Source of the DNA: Spirochaetales bacterium
GTDB lineage: Bacteria > Spirochaetota > GWE2-31-10 > MWDO01
Reading direction: 5' to 3'
DNA length: 38,690 nt
Assembly: GCA_017540815.1 (NCBI GenBank)
Contig: JAFYAI010000133.1
Location: forward strand, 1-38,690
This document shows, one piece after another, positions 33,191 to 38,690 of the stretch. Under the pieces are notes generated by a model, which saw nothing but the letters and a program-made list of their open reading frames with translations, was not told the origin of the DNA and did no database searches. Both the position numbers and the translations under genes were made by a program. Positions within the stretch are counted from its first letter, which is position 1; every line of letters begins with the position of its first letter.

Positions 33191-33273
33191 TGGGAAGAAA
33201 GGGATTCGAACCCCTGTACACGTAAGTGAGCAGATTTACAGTCTGCCGCCTTTAACCACTCGGCCATCTTCCC
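33191..33273 (-). tRNA. tRNA-Tyr(GUA)
   Basis: 83-nt class II tRNA. Acceptor GGGAAGA pairs with UCUUCCC, discriminator A, anticodon loop CUGUAAA (GUA), long variable arm, and TpsiC loop GGTTCGAAT. The 3' CCA is not encoded. Confidence 0.95.
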
Positions 33274-33291
33274 GATTTTTATAATAAAATG

Positions 33292-33363
33292 AGCTGGAGA
33301 TGGGATTTGAACCCGCAACCTGCTGATTACAAGTCAGCTGCTCTACCGTTGAGCTACTCCAGC
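33292..33363 (-). tRNA. tRNA-Thr(UGU)
   Basis: 72-nt tRNA. Acceptor GCTGGAG pairs with CTCCAGC, anticodon loop CUUGUAA (UGU) on a GCUGA/UCAGC stem, TpsiC loop GGTTCAAAT, discriminator U. The CCA is not encoded. It is transcribed first, 18 nt before tRNA-Tyr, from one promoter. Confidence 0.95.
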
Positions 33364-33375
33364 ATTTATGAATGT

Positions 33376-33404
33376 ATAATACAATATTTTAGTGTGAATG
33401 TCAA
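33376..33404 (-). promoter_or_regulatory. Promoter of the tRNA-Thr/tRNA-Tyr unit
   Basis: Perfect -35 TTGACA (33399-33404), 17-nt spacer and -10 TATTAT (33376-33381), about 6 nt before the likely +1 and 12 nt before mature tRNA-Thr. Confidence 0.75.
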
Positions 33405-33447
33405 GAAAAATTTTATGGTTTTTATTGATTTTTTTACAATACATCAT

Positions 33448-34149
33448 TCAGACAAAATCCGCTGTAGTTCTGCCGGCAAGAAGATCCTGCCACAGATACG
33501 GCTGCTCGTCAGTCATATTCTCATTCAGAATGTGTATATACTCATCGCGGGTAATATTCTGACCGCCAAGCGATGCCAGATGGTTAGTCTCGAACTGGCA
33601 GTCCACAACAGCAATGCCAAGCTCAGCCATAAGCCGTGCCATCACGATAAATGCCGTTTTCGATGAATTGGACACGAGACTAAACATCGACTCACCGCAA
33701 AAAACATTGCCGACACGCACGCCGTAGAGACCACCGACAAGAGCGTCATTCTGCCAAACCTCCACAGAATGAGCATAGCCTGCTTTGTGCAGCCGAGTAT
33801 AAGCCGCGATCATCTCCGGCAATATCCAAGTCCGCCCGTGAGCAGTGCTGCAATGTTTCATCACTTCAGTAAAATGCGTATCCAACCTAATCTCGAAGAT
33901 CTCACGGCGAAGTATCTTACGCATCGACTCACTAACATGAACATTCTGCGGAAAAAGAACAAAACGCGGATCGGGACTCCACCACAATATCGGATCTCCT
34001 TCATTATACCACGGGAAGATGCCACTGCGATACGCAAAAACAAGCCGTTTCACCGACAGATCACCGCCATAACCGATAAATCCATCGTCTAATGCCATAT
34101 TAATAGGAAGAAACTCTAATTTGTCAGAGTCAATAAAATATTCGTCCAT
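33448..34149 (-). CDS. aat: Leucyl/phenylalanyl-tRNA--protein transferase
   Basis: 233 residues, normal length. It adds Leu or Phe to N-terminal Lys or Arg of proteins, marking them for ClpAP (N-degron pathway). Family motifs: GIFPWYNEGDPILWWSPDPR, the central AYTRLHKAGYAHSVEVW, GGLYGVRVGNVFCGESMFS and the C-terminal DCQFETNHLASLGG. The start ATG lies exactly 6 nt past a TATCAT and has no Shine-Dalgarno, so the mRNA is predicted to be leaderless. No terminator hairpin is seen before the convergent-side tRNA promoter. Confidence 0.95.
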   Translation of the reverse strand: MDEYFIDSDKLEFLPINMALDDGFIGYGGDLSVKRLVFAYRSGIFPWYNEGDPILWWSPDPRFVLFPQNVHVSESMRKILRREIFEIRLDTHFTEVMKHCSTAHGRTWILPEMIAAYTRLHKAGYAHSVEVWQNDALVGGLYGVRVGNVFCGESMFSLVSNSSKTAFIVMARLMAELGIAVVDCQFETNHLASLGGQNITRDEYIHILNENMTDEQPYLWQDLLAGRTTADFV

Positions 34150-34155
34150 AGATAG

Positions 34156-34184
34156 ATGATAAAATATCTTGCCAGAAAAATCAA
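34156..34184 (-). promoter_or_regulatory. Leaderless promoter of aat
   Basis: -35 TTGATT (34179-34184), 17-nt spacer, -10 TATCAT (34156-34161), then CTATCT and the ATG. No hairpin is involved here. Confidence 0.65.
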
Positions 34185-34223
34185 CATAATTTTCAGATTT
34201 TTTTTAAATTTTATTTTTTTTGC

Positions 34224-34252
34224 TTGACTAACTGTGATTATTTTATTACAAT
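34224..34252 (+). promoter_or_regulatory. Promoter of the 34.3-36.1 kb operon
   Basis: -35 TTGACT (34224-34229), 17-nt spacer, -10 TACAAT (34247-34252). The leader of about 38 nt has GAGG 9 nt before the ATG. Confidence 0.7.
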
Positions 34253-34296
34253 ATAAGATATAAGAGTCTTTATCTGACTTAACCGAGGTTATTATT

Positions 34297-34632
34297 ATGA
34301 AGAAATTTTTTCTGACACTTTTGATTATATGCTCATTCTGTTTCGGAGCTGTCGCTAATGAAGTTACCACTGATACTGTTTCTGTAAATGTGGCTAACAC
34401 CGCAAACAGTTCAACGAATATCAGCGAGGATTTTTTCGATATTCTGCCCAATATGGTTGGTGCAGCTCTTGTCGTCTATGTTGCAGATATTGACACTGTT
34501 ATCCGCGGCAGACTGCAGAAAGTTTACGCAGACGGCATAGTTGTCAAGACAGCATTTTCACAGACTATCTTTATCTCAAGGAAATCTATTTCATATTTTG
34601 AGATAAAAGATGCCAATGCTTACGACTTCTGA
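34297..34632 (+). CDS. Small exported protein with Sm-like strand pattern
   Basis: 111 residues with a signal peptide (1 to about 20, ending VANE). After a Ser/Thr/Asn linker, the last 60 residues (IRGRLQKVYADGIVVKTAFSQTIFISRKSISYFEI) follow the strand order of a small Sm-like barrel, which would be odd for an exported protein; this is a weak resemblance only. It is the first gene of a tightly overlapping operon: its end overlaps the start of the next gene by 23 nt. Confidence 0.65.
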   Translation: MKKFFLTLLIICSFCFGAVANEVTTDTVSVNVANTANSSTNISEDFFDILPNMVGAALVVYVADIDTVIRGRLQKVYADGIVVKTAFSQTIFISRKSISYFEIKDANAYDF

Positions 34633-35296
34633 GATACTGAGAGTCGGGGTACTTCTCATTGGATTATCTCTGCTGTGCGGATGTAAATCCACCGGTAGCA
34701 CACTCGCAGATCTGCTTGAGAAACAAAAAAACTTCGATAAATACTCAGACTCATATAGCGGTGTTTTGTATAACAATGATGAGCTTGATTTCTCGATAGA
34801 GTTCGATGCTAATTGGAAGATCCACACTCAGTTTGCGGATTTCACGGAGCAGCAAAAGAAATTCGCAGAATATTTCTCAACGGAGCGAAGCGAAGTTCTG
34901 TTCATCGGACTGAATGATAAGATGAAGATGGGAGTCCGCTGTATGGCAGAAGTTCTGTCAATGCCGCTTGACGAATATGCCAAAACTGTCCGCAAGCAGA
35001 ATACCGACACAAAAAATAAATATAAGATAACATTCAACACAGACAAATCTGTTACATTCGATAACTTTGAGGCAGTCAGTTTCGTCTACGAAGCCGAAGT
35101 CAATCCGCTGAATGTATTTGTATTCGATGCGATACTGTTCAAAAACTTCGCCAACGACTATCGGCTTGAGTTTTGGACGAAGAAAGACAACTACGATGCA
35201 GTCAAAGATATAATGCAGAATATATACAAGTCTATAACATTTGAGCGGACAGACATTGAATCGGATCAAACTGACGACACGGCGGTAACACAATGA
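34610..35296 (+). CDS. Lipoprotein of unknown function
   Basis: 228 residues; lipobox LLCGC with the lipidated cysteine near residue 24. The mature domain resembles photosystem PsbP/DUF-type single-domain lipoproteins only in general layout: NDELDFSIEFDANWKIH at the start, then alternating strands and helices. No family is claimed. The ATG at 34610 overlaps the previous gene by 23 nt and has only a weak GAG upstream (34616 is an alternative start), so translational coupling is likely. Its TGA overlaps the ATG of the next gene (4-bp overlap). Confidence 0.75.
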   Translation: MPMLTTSEILRVGVLLIGLSLLCGCKSTGSTLADLLEKQKNFDKYSDSYSGVLYNNDELDFSIEFDANWKIHTQFADFTEQQKKFAEYFSTERSEVLFIGLNDKMKMGVRCMAEVLSMPLDEYAKTVRKQNTDTKNKYKITFNTDKSVTFDNFEAVSFVYEAEVNPLNVFVFDAILFKNFANDYRLEFWTKKDNYDAVKDIMQNIYKSITFERTDIESDQTDDTAVTQ

Positions 35297-36150
35297 AAAC
35301 AATCAGGAAAGCAAAGAACGCATTTATATATACTATCGACGGACAAAAATATTACGATCTTTCATCCAACACCAATATCATAGGACATTCTCATCGGCTG
35401 CTCACTACCCTGCCTAAGAATGCGTTATCGACTGCGTGGAATATCCGCGGCACAAGCATATATCACAATAGATTTCTGCGGCTCATTCACAGCTGCTTTG
35501 GTGATGATTGGACAGTCCGATGTGCGTCATCTCTGACTGATCTTTGGCTTAGAATGGTCAATGCCGGGATCAAGCCTCATTTCTGCGGAACTGATACACT
35601 GTCGAACTTAGAGGCCCATTCTGTAAAAATACCACATTCAGAGCAAGGCATCAATATCATTGAAACGGCAGATGATTACATCAACAATCGCAGCGTCATT
35701 CCAACTAAGAATGACATACTAAACGGATGGTGGTATCCTGAGCTCGATATGCCGATCGGCAATGCTAAGACTGTAATTCTACCGGAACTTTTCAGCGGAT
35801 TTACGCCGACTGTTTTTGTCTTGGTAAGGAAAGAACTCGAACAGGATTACTCATTCTTGGACAGCATTGAGACTGTTCCTTCTTTCACACTTATATCAGC
35901 GGTCAATCTCTATCACACTATCCGCAATCAGCAAAACAGAGGCTTCAACCGGCTGAGACTTGACGGGACGATTGCTCTGCAGCGAGGACGATTATTCCGG
36001 CTGAATGGAGAGACGGCAAACTATGCAAGCCGCCTTGCCGAAGCTCATGTTATAATCAATCCTGAACCGCCGTATTATTGTTATCTGCCGATAAATCTTG
36101 AGCATTATCAGATAAAATATCTGTATAAAGTGTTCTGCGGGCTCAGATAA
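35293..36150 (+). CDS. Degenerate class-III aminotransferase-like protein
   Basis: 285 residues against about 430 for the family. The N-terminus (AKNAFIYTIDGQKYYDLSSNTNIIGHSHRLL) matches the start of class-III PLP aminotransferases such as glutamate-1-semialdehyde aminomutase, including the Asp-Gly-x-x-Tyr-x-Asp and Gly-His-x-His elements. Where the family has the PLP-ring aspartate (DEVxxGFR) this protein has PELFSGFTP, and no convincing Schiff-base lysine follows; the domain between is largely missing. It is therefore probably a pseudoenzyme that keeps a structural or binding role. It is still an intact frame, cotranslated with the lipoprotein before it through a 4-bp overlap, which argues against random decay. 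Confidence 0.65.
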   Translation: MKTIRKAKNAFIYTIDGQKYYDLSSNTNIIGHSHRLLTTLPKNALSTAWNIRGTSIYHNRFLRLIHSCFGDDWTVRCASSLTDLWLRMVNAGIKPHFCGTDTLSNLEAHSVKIPHSEQGINIIETADDYINNRSVIPTKNDILNGWWYPELDMPIGNAKTVILPELFSGFTPTVFVLVRKELEQDYSFLDSIETVPSFTLISAVNLYHTIRNQQNRGFNRLRLDGTIALQRGRLFRLNGETANYASRLAEAHVIINPEPPYYCYLPINLEHYQIKYLYKVFCGLR

Positions 36151-36200
36151 CTAAAATATCGCTAATTATATTTGAATTTATAAAAAATCTTAATTTTTAC

Positions 36201-36229
36201 TTGCATTTTGGACTTATTTGTTATACAAT
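36201..36229 (+). promoter_or_regulatory. Promoter of the ParB-like gene
   Basis: -35 TTGCAT (36201-36206), 17-nt spacer and -10 TACAAT (36224-36229), just upstream of an AGGAG site. Confidence 0.6.
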
Positions 36230-36246
36230 AATATCAGGAGTTGAAT

Positions 36247-36627
36247 ATGAGAGTCAGCATTGAGGATATAGTCATCGATAAGAAACGCATCAGACGCAAT
36301 ACGGGAGACTTGACGACGCTGATGCAGTCTATGAAGAAACACGGACTGCTGCAGCCGATCATCATAACTGACTCAGACTACACGCTGTTGGCAGGCTATC
36401 GCAGACTTACAGCTGCGAAGAACCTCGGCTGGACAGAGATAGATGTTCGCACTGTCAGAGCAGACTCTAAGTTAGAGCGGCTGGAGATCGAGATCGATGA
36501 GAATGAAGCACGCAAAAATTTCGATTTCGAGGAGTTATCACAGGCAAAAACTCGCCGCGAAAAATTATCCAGACCGTCTTTATTTCGCAGGATTATTAAT
36601 TTCTTCAAAAAAGTTCTCTTTGGATAA
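36247..36627 (+). CDS. Stand-alone ParB N-terminal-domain protein
   Basis: 126 residues. It holds a ParB/Srx-type CTP- or nucleotide-binding N domain: VSIEDIVIDKKRIRRN, LMQSMKKHGLLQPIII, AGYRRLTAAKNLGW (the GxRR box) and ENEARKNF (the ENxxRK box). The helix-turn-helix and dimer domains of true ParB are absent. The C-terminus (SLFRRIINFFKKVLFG) is a short amphipathic basic/aromatic helix of the type that binds membranes. It is not chromosomal parB, as no parA is nearby. Start: ATG at 36247 with AGGAG 6 nt upstream (a TTG 6 nt earlier is rejected). It is followed by acpS with a hairpin between them. Confidence 0.75.
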   Translation: MRVSIEDIVIDKKRIRRNTGDLTTLMQSMKKHGLLQPIIITDSDYTLLAGYRRLTAAKNLGWTEIDVRTVRADSKLERLEIEIDENEARKNFDFEELSQAKTRREKLSRPSLFRRIINFFKKVLFG

Positions 36628-36681
36628 CATATTTAATGAGGGATAGTCTGCTTATGTCAGGCTATCCCTCATTAAATATGT
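36627..36681 (+). other. 20-bp hairpin between the ParB-like gene and acpS
   Basis: Perfect arms (36627-36646 and 36662-36681) with a 15-nt loop, starting in the ParB-like stop codon and ending 13 nt before the acpS ATG. There is no T run, so it is not an ordinary terminator. It may limit acpS translation or transcription. acpS has no clear Shine-Dalgarno. Confidence 0.7.
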
Positions 36682-36694
36682 CGATGAAATATAT

Positions 36695-37057
36695 ATGATT
36701 GGGATCGATATTTGTGATGTAACAAGATTTGACAGGCTCTCCGCTAATGACGCATTCCTGCGTAAGGTATTCACCGATGCAGAGATAGCTTACTGTGGCA
36801 CTGGCAGAAATGCCCCGCAGAGATTCGCCGCACGCTTCGCAGCGAAAGAGGCATTCTCCAAGGCGGTAGGAACAGGCTTCGGCAAGTCGGTATCATGCTC
36901 CGAAGTGGAAGTGATTAAAACCGAAACCGGACAGCCGGCGATACAACTCCACGGCAAAACTGCTGATTTTTTCTGCGAAGCGTTCGCCGGTAAATCCATA
37001 CATCTGTCTATATCACACGAAAAAACTATGGCTGTCGCTGTAGTAGTTTTAATGTAA
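36695..37057 (+). CDS. acpS: Holo-[acyl-carrier-protein] synthase
   Basis: 120 residues, normal length. It transfers the phosphopantetheine arm of CoA to apo-ACP, activating fatty-acid synthesis. Family motifs: GIDICDVTRF with D5 as metal ligand, FTDAEIAYC and RFAARFAAKEAFSKAVGTG with E52, and the end SISHEKTMAVAVVV. The start is the ATG at 36695, without an obvious ribosome-binding site; the preceding hairpin may affect access. A perfect bidirectional terminator overlaps the stop codon. Confidence 0.95.
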   Translation: MIGIDICDVTRFDRLSANDAFLRKVFTDAEIAYCGTGRNAPQRFAARFAAKEAFSKAVGTGFGKSVSCSEVEVIKTETGQPAIQLHGKTADFFCEAFAGKSIHLSISHEKTMAVAVVVLM

Positions 37058-37103
37058 CGATATAAAAAAAATAGTCCTTACGGACTATTTTTTTTATATC
37101 GTT
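37056..37103. terminator. Perfect 22-bp bidirectional terminator
   Basis: Arms 37056-37077 and 37082-37103 without mismatch, loop TTAC, A8/T8 inside the arms. It serves acpS and the convergent LRR gene. Confidence 0.88.
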
Positions 37104-37118
37104 ATGAGATATTCTGTC

Positions 37119-38690
37119 TTAGAAATCTCCGGCAAAAATCTTGTCTGCATAATCGCTCCAATTCTGAGCGACTTTATATTCACTGAGCGTTGCCATAGGA
37201 ACAAATATACCTGTAAACGATGGGCAATTATCCAAAAGATTAGTTCCTATCTTAGTCGGCTCAACTGCATGAACAGATAGAGTTTTAAGTTTCTCGCAGT
37301 TAGAGAATGCCCCATTCTCGATAGATGTAACACTGTTCGGGATAATCACATCCGGCAGAGAATTGCAGTAACCGAATGCCGACTCACCGATGCTGACCAC
37401 ATCATTGCCTATCGTAATATTTGTCATACCGACACATTTATAAAACGACCTCTCCCCAATATGCTGCACACCGTTCGGTATAGTAACATCTCTCAGATTA
37501 GGACAGTCCAAGAAAATCTCATCACCAATGCTTGTCACACTGTCAGGCAAAGCAACACTAAGCAGCTTGCCACATTCAGCGAATGCACTCTTGCCAATAC
37601 TCTTCACATAGATTCCGATTTTGACAGTGAGCAATTCATCACAATTTCTAAATGCGTCATCTCCGATATAAAGCAAACTGTTCGGTATCAAAACATTTGT
37701 AAGTTCGCTGCATCCATAGAATGCACCGTCTCCAACTGTCATCAAACTGTTAGGCAGGTTGATAGCGGTCAGCCCAACACAGTTTGCAAATGCACCTCCG
37801 GCAATGATCTTGACACCTCGCTGGACAGTGTAGTCTCCTTTATATGTAGCAGGCATATATGCAAATACATAAGAGTTAAATACAGGTTTTGTCAATTTTT
37901 CACAAAATTTAAATGCGTTATTGCCGATACTTCGCACACTTTTGGGGATAATCACATTTGTAAGATCTTTGCACATATAGAAAGAACTGCCGGCAACCGC
38001 CTTTATACCATTAGGAATAGAATACTCACCTTCAAAATTTGTCGGCATATAAGCAAATACAGTCGCATTATAAAGCGGTTCTGTTATTCCGAAACATCCG
38101 ATAAATGCTCCATTGCCGATCTCAGTCACACTTTCAGGCAGTATCATCGCTGTTAAACCAACACAACCGCCGAATGCTTCATCGCCAATGCTCTTCAGAC
38201 TTTCCGGCAGAGTTACGGTTGTCAGTCCTGCACATCCGAAGAATGCTCTGTCACCTATCGCTGTTGCTCCTTCCGGGGAAGCTGCATTGCTAAGAGCGAC
38301 ACACCCCTCAAACAAACCATTATTGACAACAAGCGGAGTAACAACACTGACTAAATTAGAGCATTGTTCAAAAGGTTTATCTGCTGCAGGATTAGTATCT
38401 ATACATTGTGACAAGTCAAGATTAACTTTTGCTCCGGGTTTAGTATTGAGAGCGTCAGCTATCGCAGTCCAACTCGGTTTGAGAGTAGTTATGCGGATGT
38501 TATATGCTTTGTCAGCATTTGTCAGAACACTCATCAATGCAGCGAGTTCATCAACACTGCTTAGGATAGCAGTGCCATACGGAGCAGCACATCTCGGCAG
38601 ACAGACTTTGACATTAACGACAGATGCTGTCTCACGGGTGTCTTTCTGTTTCACTCCGGCAGACTTGAGCTTCTTTACAAATTTCTCTTC
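37119..38690 (-). CDS. BspA-type leucine-rich-repeat protein, 5' end outside the window
   Basis: At least 523 residues; the frame is open to the window edge and no signal peptide is seen, so the start lies upstream (a GTG at 38654 is the only in-window alternative and has no usable ribosome-binding site). From about residue 140 onward there are some 14 LRR_5/BspA repeats of 23-24 residues, of the form 'IGDxAFxxCxxLTxVxLPxSVTS'. Two repeats are extended by a FAYMPT/FAYMPA insertion. BspA-type proteins of spirochaetes and Bacteroidetes are surface proteins that bind fibronectin, fibrinogen or other bacteria; that role is inferred here. Ordinary for this group. Confidence 0.85.
   Translation of the reverse strand, partial: EEKFVKKLKSAGVKQKDTRETASVVNVKVCLPRCAAPYGTAILSSVDELAALMSVLTNADKAYNIRITTLKPSWTAIADALNTKPGAKVNLDLSQCIDTNPAADKPFEQCSNLVSVVTPLVVNNGLFEGCVALSNAASPEGATAIGDRAFFGCAGLTTVTLPESLKSIGDEAFGGCVGLTAMILPESVTEIGNGAFIGCFGITEPLYNATVFAYMPTNFEGEYSIPNGIKAVAGSSFYMCKDLTNVIIPKSVRSIGNNAFKFCEKLTKPVFNSYVFAYMPATYKGDYTVQRGVKIIAGGAFANCVGLTAINLPNSLMTVGDGAFYGCSELTNVLIPNSLLYIGDDAFRNCDELLTVKIGIYVKSIGKSAFAECGKLLSVALPDSVTSIGDEIFLDCPNLRDVTIPNGVQHIGERSFYKCVGMTNITIGNDVVSIGESAFGYCNSLPDVIIPNSVTSIENGAFSNCEKLKTLSVHAVEPTKIGTNLLDNCPSFTGIFVPMATLSEYKVAQNWSDYADKIFAGDF

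Noticed and set aside
33289..33666. Plus-strand reading frame across the tRNA genes
   Set aside because: It covers both tRNAs and the tRNA promoter and is antisense to aat; not a gene.
35293..36150. Annotation as functional glutamate-1-semialdehyde aminomutase
   Set aside because: PLP aspartate and lysine are not found and the protein is about 150 residues short.

Overview
This window reads as a stretch of a Treponema-like spirochaete chromosome. The grounds are many lipoproteins with loose spirochaetal lipoboxes, an M30 (hyicolysin-type) metalloprotease, PEGA and BspA-type leucine-rich-repeat surface proteins, moderate G+C, dense packing and strong sigma-70-like promoters. No identity was computed, so the genus is inference. 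Housekeeping genes (murI, a UvrD/PcrA helicase, an ROK glucokinase, leuS, tRNA-Thr, tRNA-Tyr, aat, acpS) are interleaved with secreted and lipid-anchored accessory proteins.

Layout. 1-3.2 kb: a CbbX/SpoVK-type AAA+ ATPase divergent from a PP-loop tRNA-thiolation-type enzyme. 3.2-10.5 kb: a minus-strand envelope block with a small membrane protein, an M30 lipoprotein protease, an outer-membrane barrel, a five-PEGA-repeat protein and two small lipoproteins. 10.7-16.3 kb: a two-gene plus-strand operon of large lipoproteins, one with Ig-like domains and one ending in a transglutaminase-like domain. 16.3-17.75 kb: an AAA_14/DUF4143 ATPase with three 16-bp repeats in its leader, enclosed by two identical 42-bp terminator copies. 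17.8-23.5 kb: a 1434-residue lipoprotein divergent from a six-TM membrane regulator with a SARP/OmpR-type winged helix, with four phased heptamers between them. 23.5-25.4 kb: a degenerate-looking interval, rlpA and an Rpn-family nuclease. 25.4-30.6 kb: pcrA-like helicase and murI (coupled), a VWA protein and glk. 30.6-38.7 kb: leuS, two tRNAs, aat, a three-gene overlapping operon ending in a degenerate class-III aminotransferase-like protein, a stand-alone ParB-like protein, acpS and a BspA-type protein that runs off the right edge.

Regulation is the most striking part. (i) Several genes have the promoter built into the terminator hairpin of the preceding gene: the -35 hexamer spans the hairpin loop, the 3' arm and T-tract form the spacer, and the -10 follows directly. 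(ii) Four genes (M30 protease, membrane regulator, murI, aat) have a -10 hexamer exactly 6 nt before the ATG and no Shine-Dalgarno, so leaderless mRNAs are predicted. (iii) Two unrelated sets of four heptamers at 11-bp spacing (TTACTCA, TGCTGAT) lie at promoters, the layout used by PhoB/SARP winged-helix activators. (iv) The ATPase has its own repeat-bearing leader and looks like a duplicated or mobile cassette. All of this is read by eye from the sequence; no transcript or database data were available.
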